64,000 bases of DNA. Origin: Isoetes taiwanensis (taxonomy: Eukaryota > Streptophyta > Lycopodiopsida > Isoetales > Isoetaceae). The notes under the pieces are model-generated. The model made no database searches. It had not been told where the DNA came from and saw nothing but the letters and a program-made list of their open reading frames with translations. Made by a program: the position numbers and the translations under genes. Every line of letters begins with the position of its first letter. Position 1 is the first letter of the stretch. Below are positions 1-11,041 of the stretch, one piece after another. The stretch spans positions 11,554,283 through 11,618,282 of the forward strand of contig JAJEKV010000014.1 of assembly GCA_021234155.1 (NCBI GenBank). Direction: 5' to 3'.

Positions 1-129
1 TCTATTCTATCCTCTCAAGCCATTCCCGCATGCATCTCCCTTTCTCAAAGGTCTCTTAAATGCATGGCAAACCATGAGGCCCTTGGTGGCTATTCATCTG
101 CTGCATTGCATGCATACCTCTTCCCCTTT

Positions 130-930
130 TTTGTGGCTTTTTTTTATCACCTCCCCCTTGTGGTCTCTCTCCACTCTAGAACATAGAAGAGGTGGCAGGA
201 CGCTGGTGTCTCCACGCTTGAGCTATGGTATCACAATGAACGGTTGTTGACCTGGCCAGCATTTTGTGAGCAGTCCCGGACTTCCATGTATGGGAGATTG
301 TTGCAAGACAACGTCCATCTTGTCCCTAGTCATAGAGAGGAGTGCATTTGAAAAACTAATAGAGTTGTTTCATTGGGTCAGGATTTGATTAAACACTGTT
401 AGAGGTTCCTAAGGGGCGCTCCTCCCTTGTCCCCATCTTCGCATTGGGCATTGGTGGTATAAGAGGGACATCTCCATTGTATATGGAACTGCATATGGAA
501 TAAGAGTATCATTCCCAAACACTCCGTGCTTCTTTGGCAGGTTGTTCAAAAGTCACTCAGAGTAAATGTAGGTCCATTCGTTTAACCTACGAGTGAGCCC
601 ACGTTGCCCTATATGCAAGAGTTTGCCTGAAACTATAGAACATTGCTTTGTCTTGTGTAACAATGTTCATGCCACATGGGCATGGATTCAGGCCCATTTC
701 TAGTCGAATCTTAATAGTCAGCAAATTCTCCTTGGTTCACTCCTTCGGTGTTGGCCAAGATTTAGGAAGTCGGCGTTCCATATTGCAAGAGTCATGGCTT
801 GCTGGGTCATCTGGAAAAACCGGTGCCACATAGTATTTAGAAGCATTCTTTCCACTCCAAATCAACTACTATATTAAGGATAGATTGTATGATGAGTATT
901 TGGCGTCCACATTATCTGATGATGATAAAG
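130..930 (+). pseudogene. LINE ORF2 3' end (zf-RVT domain), decayed
   Basis: The C-terminal part of a non-LTR retrotransposon ORF2, after the reverse transcriptase palm. One frame from about 180 to 600 gives a Trp-rich segment with the WNKSIIPKHSVLLW type motif (about 490-540) that normally opens the reverse-transcriptase zinc-binding domain. A second frame (598-702) gives the Cys/His core: CPICKSLPETIEHCFVLC followed by a TWAW block. A third frame (about 765-845) gives CWVIWKNRCHIVF, the usual end of this domain. Three frames plus several stops show it is dead. No endonuclease or RT core lies in the window, so the element is 5' truncated at or before the left edge. The family call rests on the motif order, not on a search. 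Confidence 0.75.
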
Positions 931-965
931 ATGTAATTTGGGGATCACATCTCCATCTTATCTAA

Positions 966-994
966 CTAGTAATGGTGCCCAGCGTTGCTGGGCA
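966..994 (-). mobile_element. Helitron 3' terminus (hairpin + CTAG), minus strand
   Basis: Perfect 8-bp arms TGCCCAGC (976-983) and GCTGGGCA (987-994) flank a 3-base loop. Read on the minus strand, this hairpin is followed about 6-10 bases later by CTAG (969 to 966) and then a T at 965. That is the Helitron rule: a GC-rich hairpin just before CTRR, inserted next to T. The element body would extend rightwards from 966. The 5' TC end was not located, and no Rep/helicase coding is visible, so it is a non-autonomous or truncated copy. Confidence 0.6.
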
Positions 995-1281
995 TAAATT
1001 GGAAACCTGTAACTGTTTTGGCCGCAATGAGAAAAGCAAACTTAAACCTTAAACCTAGCAGTGTAAGATGCGGCATGACCATATTGGAGATAGCAGTTGC
1101 ATGTTGAGGTATACATAGGTTGTGTTTCAATATTGACTTTTGATTTATATATGGACATGTGCCAATGCCTTTGCCCTAATGTTGTCTACATTCAATATTG
1201 AGGAAATAATTACATATATCAACCACTAAGGACGTCTTTTTATTTCACGTCAATTTTTAATTATTCTTATGGTATAGCAAT

Positions 1282-1373
1282 AATGCCCAGCGTTGATAGG
1301 CAATTGTTGAAAATCTTTAAGTTTGGGTTATGCTTCATGATACCAAGCCCAACATTGCTTGGCCAATGTTGGG
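1282..1373. repeat. Degenerate Helitron-like hairpin and a 10-bp perfect palindrome
   Basis: At 1282-1300 the left arm TGCCCAGC of the 976-994 hairpin recurs with a decayed right arm. At 1348-1357 and 1364-1373 there are perfect inverted arms CCCAACATTG and CAATGTTGGG with a 6-base loop; an overlapping smaller hairpin CCAAGC/GCTTGG sits at 1343-1362. These may be older Helitron termini stacked next to the intact one, or internal subterminal hairpins. Confidence 0.4.
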
Positions 1374-1394
1374 AACCTCTTAATGAACAAATAA

Positions 1395-1887
1395 TATTCA
1401 TAATGTACGTAATATAAAGCAGGAGAATATTGGTGGGCTATGAGGGATTTGTGTGCTAGGGCTTTGTGTTTGTAGGGGCTATGAGGAATATACATGATAT
1501 AAAGCAAACCACATACAACATTGGTGGTTTGTGAGGATTTGTGCGCTAGGGGCTTTGTGCTTGTAGGAGCTATGATGGTTTTCGCTTGTGTTTGTAGGGT
1601 TTGGATGGAAGCTAGGGGCTTTGTGCTTGTAGGAGCTATGAGGGTTTTCGCTTGTGTTTGTAGGGTTTGGATGGAAGCTAGGGACTTTGTGCTTGTAGGA
1701 GCTATGAGGGTTTTCGCTTGTGTTTGTAGGGTTTGGATGGAAGAGGAGTTTATCACGACGTACACGTGTATGCACTAACAATGCTTGTGCTTGTAGGAGC
1801 TATGAGGGTTTGTGCTTGTGTTTGTATGGTTTGGGTGGAAAGAGGAGTTTATCACGATATACATGTGTATGCACTGACAATGCTTAG
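1395..1887. repeat. 66-bp minisatellite with flanking duplications
   Basis: Three near-identical 66-bp units begin at 1545, 1611 and 1677, each starting GCTAGGGGCTTTGTGC or a close variant. Degenerate half units lie to the left (1395-1544), including two copies of an ATATAAAGC block. On the right a 44-bp block (about 1744-1787) recurs at about 1844-1887. The unit length is a multiple of three, so the array opens long repetitive reading frames on both strands; these are by-products and not genes. Confidence 0.85.
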
Positions 1888-2235
1888 GTAATGCATGCTC
1901 ATAAAGTTCAAGAAGACCTTTGTTATACTATTGCTCTTTGACGAATTGTTTTTGTCTCATAAATGAGATGGTGAGGTACAATTTTAAAATAAAAAATAAT
2001 AGTAATTAGGTAGTAGTAAAGCATTCATGTGTTTGTGATTCATCAATGTAGTTGTAATTGTAGTTCACGGTGGCTTTCAAAATACAATCATGGATTTTGC
2101 TAACATGTTGAAAAGCAATTTGCCATGTAAGTGGCCTTCAAAATACAATCATGGGTTTTGCTAATATGTAGCACATTAAAAAACAATTTACCATGTAAGT
2201 GTCCGTTTACTTGTCACCAATGTCCTTGTGCTGCT
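1888..2235. other. No gene seen; short internal duplication
   Basis: AT-rich sequence. A phrase of about 40 bases around 2083-2125 (GGCTTTCAAAATACAATCAT and what follows) is repeated at about 2140-2190. Nothing else was recognised. Confidence 0.5.
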
Positions 2236-3480
2236 TCAGACCCTAAACAATAATCTATGGAGTATATATGTGGTCAAGAGTCCCTTGGTCAAGAGTCCCT
2301 TGGTCAAGAGTCCCTTTCTCAGTAGCTTGATATTCAAATCTTTGTCGGTCCAAACAGCATGTTCTCCGTACCATTTAAGCATTTCTAAGCAATGATAATG
2401 CAACTGCAGCATGGTCAAATTTAACCATGAAACATCTTTCAGCATCCTCTTTGTAGGCTTACATCCACAACGATCTCTTCGAGATGTCAGATCTGAAATT
2501 AGAATAAATAAAATGTAACACGGTGCTTCATCCAGCTTAATCTCCCTTGGAGTCTGGATATAATTATGCCATCTATGGGCACCTTTAGGATGGAGGTGTT
2601 TCTGAACCCTTGCAGCAGCTTTACCATTCCTATATGTCAAGAAGTAATTGGATTTACCTCAAGTAACATCTCTGTATAGCCCAGTGTATGTCTTCGTCCA
2701 AGCATTGTAACTTGAGTGAAAGGATCAGTAGTATCATCTCTCTCAATTGCTCTTTCATAGTTGGGAAAAACCACCATATCAATATCAGAAGAAATATCCG
2801 CAGCAATCTTCTCAAAGAATATTCAACAGCTCCTCCTACAGGATGCAGAAGTTCATCTATGTCAAGATGAATAATCTAATTCATACATCTATCCCTAGCC
2901 ATGACTATTGCCATTTCCATGTTAAGGGATTGCCTAACAAATAACTCATAATTGCATGGCCTGAAAAAAAAAAGCTTGACAGCCAAGTTCCATTCCATAT
3001 TCTAGTCTTAGTCTGCTTTTCCTCGAGCTCCTTAGTTCTGTAAATCACTTTCACTCCTAGAATACTCTCAAGAATCATAGACACATTCAGAGTTGCAGTC
3101 TTGGCCTCCATGTAAGAAAAAAAAATTTGAAACCCCAATAACCATGCTTGATACCTTTTCTTACTCAAGAAGCTCCACAAACGCATTGGACGTGGCGATG
3201 AAATGGTGCCGAATAACAGCAAAACCCATAACTTGTTATGGTCCGAGCGGAATCTCGCCATAGCCATTAACTTTCCTGCATCAGAGCATAAAAATTTAAC
3301 TTTCCTGCATCAGAGCATAAAAAATCGAAAGACTTTAATTGAAAGCTTGAATGAAAGACTGAATTTGATCAAACAAAATTCTCGCCTGTTGTTGGCATTG
3401 CGTCTTCTGCTCAACATAAAGACAATGGGATTCAGAACTGATGCTCTTCTGTCGAACATAGCTTCTGGCCATCCAACAAC
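2236..3480 (-). pseudogene. Possible broken multi-exon host gene, unidentified
   Basis: Several minus-strand pieces look coding but lie in different frames. They are: a 134-residue open frame at 2640-2236; a segment at about 2820-2690 containing DIDMVVFPNYERAIERDD and ending at a GTAAAT donor-like site; a segment at about 3100-2990 with [20 protein letters not shown]; and a Gln-rich segment at about 3460-3330. The last two could be joined by an intron of about 65 bases (GTAAGA near 3170, TTTTTTTTTCTTACATGGAG near 3110). I do not recognise the protein. Stops between the pieces, and a 15-bp triplication at 2276-2316 that inflates the 3' frame, argue for a decayed gene or gene fragment. It could also be chance open sequence. 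Confidence 0.3.
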
Positions 3481-5640
3481 CTACAAATAACTTTAGTGCT
3501 TTTGAGTACTTCAAGTTCTTTTCATCTTTTTTTCTTCGTTTATCTCTTTTATATCTGAAGCATCCATCCTTATCACGGATTTCAGTATTTAAAGTAATAA
3601 TGCTTAAATAAACAACAGCAGTAAAATAAAACTTGGATTAGTGGTTAGAAACTTAACTGAGCTACTGCAACTGCTATATGCATGTTCCATCTGTTCAACC
3701 TTATCTTGAGCCAATTGAAGGAATAAAGATTTTCATTCCAATGCCTTCAATGTTTAGAGCACTTTCTTTCAATGCGCCTTGTGTATGTGAGCAAGTTCTT
3801 GCTTGAAAACGTCTTCAGGGACCAAGGAAATTGCCTGTTGAATTGAAAAAACGCAAGAGCAATCATGCACCTGCGAACAGATGAATTAATAGGGCTAACA
3901 TATGCATTCTGTTAAACAGGATTCAAGATTGGATTGATAGGATGCTATGAAGTAGGTAGACTTGCCGGATCTGTTCTATTCAACCAATACATGACATAAA
4001 TATGCTCTGGAAACTCGTGTTTGGATGAAAGGAAAAGGACTGATAGAACCTGTAGGCATTCATCCCGTTCTTGGAAATTGCTCTGTATCCGTTCAAAAAA
4101 TAGATGAAGAGACTGATGAAATCTTCAGTGCACGATCCAGTCATCTACTCGCCGTTTGGCCAAAAACATTGTTATTACATAGCAATAGCAATGACAGTAT
4201 GAAGCAATGAAGCAGAGCAGCACCCGAACCCGACTACGTCCAAACCCCTTTCTTTTTTTGCTTTCTTTTAGAGCTAAGAAAGGCTTTTAACGTGGCATAA
4301 TTTGCACTGTTGGGTAGATCAATCTGGATGGTTCAAATTAGGGCCTTTTTTTAGAGCTAAAAAAGGCTTTTAATGTATCATCTGCACCGTTGAGTAGATC
4401 AATCTGGACCGTACAAATTAGGGCGTGGTCCATTACTTGCACTAAAACATTATAATATAAGATACTTTGGTGTATCTTTTTTGAGTTTTTAACATAAGTT
4501 ATACATCCTTCAAAACAAAAAATGTGGAAGGAATTAGTGGCCTAAAATAATGAGGAAATATATTAGTAATGTAACTATGCAAGAAATCCATGAACCCAAG
4601 TATCTCGAAGAAGAAATTTTTAGACGAATGCCTTGATGATGTCCTTCTCCATCTCCAATTTCTAATTTTCAGCCCCGATGTCAAAAACAGAAATGTATAA
4701 GGGTGAAAGACTATGCCACATTTCTTGCATAGCCTAGAATTGCAAGAAAGGTTGTAGGCTTGGTTGGGATGGCATGCCAAAAATATGCTAAAAATATATT
4801 GCATGTCTATTCTAGCATTGTATAAATACACATAGTTATGTTGAATCTGACACGTGTATAATATTACAACTTACATAACAAACAAATGAGCCGCAAAATG
4901 AGTGGATGTTATGCTGCAATTTTAATGAAGCTTGGGAAAAGAAATGAGAAAACGAAACTCTCAAGGATGCAGAATTAATTTGCTATTAGATCATACAATA
5001 CGTTGAATCTCTCTCAAGCACTTATTAAACTACTCTGAAGGCTAAGATTATGAGCAGCAATTTGAGAAGAATTAAGCCTACACCCACCATAGCCATGAAA
5101 GAGATGCTATGATTTAGGGTTTCTGCTTTTGAGAAATTTAGAGGCATCAATCACAACAGAGGTTTCGTTTACACGGACAAGCAAGCAGAAATATAAATGA
5201 TGTTCAGTGATGGATTTGAGCACCCTATATTAGTCATTTAGTTTTGTTTTGAAGATCAACCAAACCTGATTTTTTTCTTGAGATTTTCTCGAACATTTCA
5301 ACATGATTTGTCCTTTTCTATCATTTGGTAACCAGGATGTTTTTTAGCTACCCCGATGGGTGGCAACACATTCACATGTATCGTATAATAGCCGGCTATG
5401 CCGGAGTAGGATGCATTCTCACCATGACCAAAGGGTGGTTGTAAAATACCAACTTATTAAATTCACTCCGTAAGTGCCCAATTTGATATTTGGCAGACCT
5501 TCAAACCCCTAAAGCATGCCATTCCAAAATAATATATGCACTAGCAACTTGTTGTGGTGGCCATTTAAAACACGGAACAATTTTATATTTCTAGGGTTAT
5601 GACAACTTGTTTTGATTCGATTTGAAATTTGCACCCCGAA
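3481..5640. other. Intergenic; one 80-bp tandem duplication
   Basis: No supported gene. A tandem duplication lies at about 4267-4423: a unit opening TTTTAGAGCTAARAAAGGC and closing CAAATTAGGGC occurs twice with roughly 90% agreement, separated by a few bases. The short open frames here (4025-4210 plus, 4831-4499 minus) show no motif and are probably chance. Confidence 0.5.
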
Positions 5641-5699
5641 TTTGTTCTTCATCATCTAGCACGAATCTGCTCTTCACTGTCCCAAGCTCTCATCATATT

Positions 5700-7176
5700 G
5701 GAGGGCGGAGTTCATCCCCTTAGCAGCCAAGCGGACAGAGGCCATCCACCTGACATTAATCCTTTAGCAAGGGATCGGTGAGGAAGAATGGATGGGTCAT
5801 TTGTCCCGTCTTCCCTCGGGGGCCGTCCTACCTGCGGAAGCTTGAGTAAACATAAGCACATGACATCAAATGTAAACAGAGTCATCTCGAAGGATGGCTA
5901 TACCATTGCATACATGTATAAACACATCAACAATATCATCACCACATGTGGGAGATCCTACCCAAGGCTCAGACTCCAGGGTATGGACTGACGGCTTGGG
6001 TCTCCAGAAGTCATTGCAAACAGAGTTCATAAGAGTGGATTGGGCTGGCATAGGAACATGGCTGTTGGGTAGCTCGCTCCATCCGCCCGTCCCCTGCACA
6101 CTTTGCAGAGTAGGTTGAAGAGTCTAGGGACTGGACCGTAGCCTGCCGGGTACGTAGCCAAAGGGGCTACTGTTGGGTTGCATCTCCCCAGTCCCGATGA
6201 GGCAGGAGGAGGATCACCCCCTCCAGAGGCATGCATGGCCATCACACGCGGCTAGAGGGCCACTGCCCGTATTCAACTTGAACCTCATTGAAGGTGACGC
6301 ATCACCCAAGAGGTGTCGAGCTCATGCCTTGCCTATACGCAATGGCAAAACATTAAGCCTAGCCCTCTAAGATCCCTATAGGCTTTACACACCAGAGGGA
6401 TCAGTCAATGATAGGACAAGTCCCCTTATTCCACTGGTCTAGCCCCGCCACTCACAACAGGCAAGCTCTTGTACATGGGCCGCATTAATTGGAAATTAAT
6501 GAGGTTATCTAGAATCATCCGCTACTGAAGGTTTCAGGCCTCTACCCCCTTCCCACATACACAGGAGAGCATAGAATGGAAGAACGTCATAAAAGAGTTG
6601 AGATACTGAATAATATCTAATCTATCTACCTAAACATTCATGGTTAGGTTCATTCGTTAAGGCTAGTGATATTAGGATCTATAAGGCTGCTGAAACTGAT
6701 CTACCATACTATCCTAACTCATTGCTGCATTAAAAGTCGGCTTTGCACAACAGAATCACAGGTTACCTAATCCTTGGCTTGCTCCTTCTCCTCGAATCGC
6801 GTCCATGCCGTCGTTCGAGCTGAATGCAGCTGCTCCTGGAAGATCTGTTCTGCAAATATGGCTCGGCAGCGCCTGGCAATGCGGACTAGCAGCTTGGTTT
6901 GGCCGGAATAGCCCAAGGAAGCCAAAATGCGAAACTGGAAAGAGGGTTTCCCCTTTTGTTCCTTTTACATGAACTTTTAGATTTAGGTTAGAAGGGACCA
7001 ATGGGGCTTTGCCATTTGGCAAAGGGGGCATATGTTTAATATACATGTGCAACATACGAGGTTGCCCCCTAGGTGCAACTCTTTACGGCTTTGAAGTACT
7101 TGTCATAGTGACATGTACACGTGACGTGGCAGTATAATATACGTATTCGGACCATATGTTATGCTGGAACGTCACA
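5700..7176 (-). repeat. LTR H: old solo-type LTR of the element A family
   Basis: On the minus strand this starts at 7176 with TGTGACGTTCCA, the same first 12 bases as the element A LTR (25998). A matching GTGACGT/ACGTCAC inverted pair follows (7169-7176 and 7121-7127). Further A-LTR blocks appear in the same order on the minus strand: a GGGGGTAGAG block (about 6550), CTGCCTCATCGGGAC (about 6195), GCAAAGTGTGCA with GGGCGGATGGAG (about 6105-6075), and GCTTCCG (about 5840). The copy is much diverged. The inner end is not sharply defined (about 5650-5760). No internal coding was found beside it, so it is probably a solo LTR. Confidence 0.65.
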
Positions 7177-8077
<901 letters not shown>

Positions 8078-8940
8078 GAAATTTTAATGTCCACAAAAAC
8101 CCAATCGAGTTATGGGACCGAATACAAAGGACGGGGCATATGCCCGATCACAGTGACGAAAGAAAAAGAATATAAACATAACAAAAACACAACAAAAATA
8201 ATAATAAGTGTCCAAGCACATGCATATGAGCTAAATGTAACCAAACCATAGGTTCTGAGGCCACTGGTCTCGGATAATAACTGTGCCTCTCCGGTACACT
8301 GCCCACTTTCGTTGTAGCCTAGCCTCTCGCACCTTACACAACTCCTGGCTTCGTCTGGTCAGCTGAAGCGGAGAGAGATCCTCCTGAACTGAAAACTGGG
8401 TGTCTTTTATATGACTTCCATGCTGAAGGATATACAGCCTGTGCTGTGGGCTATTGAACTACACGATGATATGGCGGGGTCGGTCTGGCCTATGAGCCCC
8501 AACCTTGCGCGCTGTAACAATGGCGGTCCTCTAAATATGCATAATGTATGTGAAGAAGTTATCTGCCTGCTCTGCATCCAAAGCGGAATTTGTCATGAAC
8601 CTATGCGAGAACAAAGAAAATACGCAAGAAATATGAAAGAAATACACCAAGATCAACAAAGAATCTGATATACGAACATGAATCAAGAGTACAATGGCCC
8701 GAAGACAAGCAGGAACACGAGACAGATGCCTAGAAGGCTCAAGACTAGCATTGAACCGGAATGGTTCGACAAGAAGGAGGTGCCTTTTTATATATCTAGG
8801 CCAACGGTCAGGATCTCGCTACTTCAATGGATGAGATCGTGCCAAGTGTCGCGCATGCATTTAGGTTCTAAAATATTCTAGAACCTCCTAGACGTAGTGC
8901 CACATATGAGGAACACTTGAAGGAATATTAGTAACAAATA
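8078..8940. other. No supported gene; possible LTR body of element G
   Basis: Two plus-strand open frames (8411-8668, 8678-8881) have no recognisable motif. By position this sequence lies where the body of the minus-strand 3' LTR of chromovirus G would extend leftwards from 9098. Its outer end was not found. Confidence 0.35.
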
Positions 8941-8942
8941 TT

Positions 8943-9018
8943 GGTAGTGCACTTGGCAAGGGTGTGTGACTCGTAATTGGAAGGTTGCGAGTTCAAACCT
9001 TATATTGTGCAACTACTC
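8943..9018 (+). other. tRNA-Thr(CGT)-like segment (pseudo-tRNA or SINE head)
   Basis: It shows an A-box-like stretch TAGTGCACTTGG, an anticodon-loop-like TGACTCGTAAT (CGT in the anticodon position), and a B-box-like GAGTTCAAACC, in correct order and spacing for a class-III promoter. Acceptor-stem pairing is poor, so a working tRNA is unlikely. A tRNA-derived SINE head or a tRNA pseudogene fits better. Confidence 0.45.
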
Positions 9019-9029
9019 TTTTGCGTCCA

Positions 9030-9098
9030 TGTGACGACCATCTTTTGTACATACGAGTATAATGTTCGTATGGTACGAATATCCGTATGGTCGTCACA
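9030..9098 (-). repeat. 5' end of element G 3' LTR with 12-bp foldback
   Basis: Perfect 12-bp inverted arms TGTGACGACCAT (9030-9041) and ATGGTCGTCACA (9087-9098) flank 45 bases. On the minus strand the sequence starting at 9098 is TGTGACG, as in LTRs A and H. It follows the chromodomain coding end and a purine-rich stretch (about 9099-9113 on the minus strand), the normal position of a 3' LTR. Confidence 0.55.
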
Positions 9099-9396
9099 CC
9101 ATCCCGCTCCTATGACGACGACGAGTCCTCGGAGCTAGGGCCGGAGTACTCAAACTTGGCTTGTTCGGGTAACGTCGGTGAAACTCTGCAATTTTGTCAG
9201 GTGCATTAGTCAGATTCTCGGCAAGCTCCCAGGTCTTATCACTTGGCAAGTAAACTTTCCAATCGACAAAGTAATACAATCGTTGAAGAAACTTGGAGTC
9301 CAGAATCTCTCGAACCTCGAACTCCTCATGATCATCAATCTCGACTGGTGGTGGAGGTGGAGGTACTCGATCTGGAAATGGATTCGCCATATAGGG
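9094..9396 (-). pseudogene. Chromodomain end of chromovirus G integrase
   Basis: The C-terminal end of a Ty3/gypsy Pol polyprotein. After a proline tract (VPPPPPPVEID) comes a chromodomain: EEFEVREILDSKF, then LYYFVDWKVYL, then DKTWELAENLTNAP, with the aromatic residues of the methyl-lysine cage partly kept (Tyr/Phe and Trp). In chromoviruses this domain guides integration to marked chromatin. It ends in an Arg-rich tail just before the 3' LTR. Its upstream partner (integrase GPY/F module) lies at 11042-11313, split off by solo LTR F. The frame runs on exactly when F and one target copy are removed. Confidence 0.85.
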
Positions 9397-9497
9397 TGTC
9401 GAGCCCTGCTCGCAACCCGAGGAAAAGGTAGCGCTGTGAAAGAGACCACCAAGAGAACTAGAACGGAACATCAAACTTTATTGCACTTGCTTTGGTT

Positions 9498-9536
9498 GGA
9501 AAAACCCCAACCGTGGTTCACATATTTATACCCCAA
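9498..9536 (+). promoter_or_regulatory. TATA region of LTR F
   Basis: CACATATTTATACCCC at about 9519-9534 is a good TATA box about 130 bp from the LTR edge. The three GCCACGTCA bZIP-type motifs follow 120-210 bp downstream. Confidence 0.4.
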
Positions 9537-9784
9537 CTAGCCCTTCGCCACATCATCGCCACATCATCGCATCCTTGGATTTCGTATGCCACCTAGGCGG
9601 ATCGCCAACATGGCACCTACTGCGTCACTACTGCATCATTCACCCTGCCACGTCATCAATTCTTGCCACTGGTCACGCCACGTCACCAAATATTGCCACC
9701 TTGGTCTCTCATATGCCAACTCATCTTTGCCACGTCATCACGCAAAAAAGATGCAATTTTGTGGTTCTTCAATCCTTTGGCAAA

Positions 9785-9858
9785 AGGTCTTAGAAAGGAA
9801 TTGAACCCTGCACCTATCTATTAGGAGGCATAGGTCTTGCCCAACTCGGCTACCCATC
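9785..9858 (-). other. tRNA-like segment inside solo LTR F
   Basis: On the minus strand there is an A-box-like TAGCCGAGTTGG, then CCTATGCCTCCTAATAGATAGG (stem-loop with CCT in the anticodon position), then a B-box-like GGTTCAATTCC. Spacing fits a tRNA or a tRNA-derived SINE head. Acceptor-stem pairing is not convincing. Whether it belongs to the LTR or is a later insertion cannot be told. Confidence 0.4.
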
Positions 9859-11041
9859 ATGTTTTGAGGTAATTAAACTTCTTTCTTCTTTAACAGCTTT
9901 ATTTTGTGTTTTTCTTAATTTTTATTCTCTCCTTTTCTCTGTTTCGCATTCTGCAGCAGAAGATCGGCCATATCTCTTTCACTTGGAACTCCGGCCTCTC
10001 CAAATCCCTCTTTAATAGTTAACCCTTGGTTGCTGCTGCCTTCAATTTTGAGCGACCTTCTATCCGGCAGTGCAAACCCTGGCATTTCCCGATTCCCTTA
10101 ATCGGCCTGACACAGGCCTGATTTTTCCAGGATCGAGCCCTAACGGCCCTTGAAACAAATTTCTTCTTCATGGCCTTCATCGATTTGATCAAATCCGGCC
10201 GCCTTCAGCAACAACTCAACAGATCATCTATGATTTCGATGATGCCCAAGTTCCTTTCTGCATTATTTCTCTAATTCGATCTCGTACTTTCTGTTTAAAG
10301 TCCGCCCTGGCCGATTCGATTCAAGATGGATCCGGCTAGTTCTTCTGGAGTTTTCTCTGATGTCAGGATCTCTTGAACCCGATTTGATCCAGATCTTTTT
10401 CCCTTGCAACTATTCTTAGAACAATCAACCCTTTTTTCCTGGAAATCCTTTGCCTGAATCGCCCTTTTGGTCGCGACCGTCCATGGCAGTGTTCTGTTTT
10501 GTTTGTCACTTGCCCCTTTGTTAACAATTGTTAACAATTTTGCTTTCTTCTTTTCCTTTTATTATTCTTCAATGGTTTATTTTCCACTTTATCTGGCCTC
10601 TTCAAGTTTTTCTCATTCTACCTTCCTTGCTTGCATCTCGTTCTTTATCACTGGCCATAGCTTTATGCCCCGCCTTGTATAGGATTTTTCTTCATAACTT
10701 GTTTCAATGAGTTGTTATGGTTATTTCTCCATGTCTTCGAGTATCTTTCTCCTTCTATTCTCGTGACTTGACCCCTTTATCTTTGGAGCCTTTGTTTTGT
10801 CACGTCCTTTTCACCATAGGTATTTTTTCTTCTATGGGGCTCTTCTCCCGACAACCCTGTTGCCATATCATTCCTTCCCATATCCTTCTCATGGGTAATT
10901 CTTCTCGTAGCACATCTCTCGGCTACTTGCTTCTTTTTTCCATATTTGCCTAGCTTTCTTCGCTAAGCTAGCATGATTCCCCGAGCTATATTCTTATTAA
11001 TATGCTTTTTGCAGATTTTCACCTCGATTTGGCAGACGACA

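Larger units (their letters stand above)
9397..11041. mobile_element. Solo LTR F, nested in chromovirus G
   Basis: A 1645-bp insert with LTR-type ends TGTCG...CGACA, a perfect 5-bp inverted terminal pair. It is flanked by 5-bp target duplications TAGGG at 9392-9396 and 11042-11046. It holds no coding and no second LTR copy, so it is a solo LTR left by recombination. A TATA box TATTTATA lies at 9523-9530 (plus), suggesting plus-strand orientation. Three GCCACGTCA motifs (ACGT-core bZIP sites) lie at 9647-9655, 9677-9685 and 9729-9737. The insertion splits the G polyprotein between its GPY/F and chromodomain parts. The family of F is not recognised; it lacks the 3' hairpin of elements B, C and E. 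Confidence 0.85.

Noticed and set aside
1328-1781. Repetitive open frames on both strands in the minisatellite
   Set aside because: The 66-bp unit is divisible by three and keeps frames open on both strands; no start context or domain supports a protein.
5788-6370. Cluster of short GC-richer open frames on both strands
   Set aside because: The sequence matches blocks of the element A LTR in order on the minus strand, so it is LTR DNA and not genes.
9397-11041. Full LTR retrotransposon with two short LTRs
   Set aside because: The start of the element does not recur internally and no coding is present, so a solo LTR is the simpler reading.
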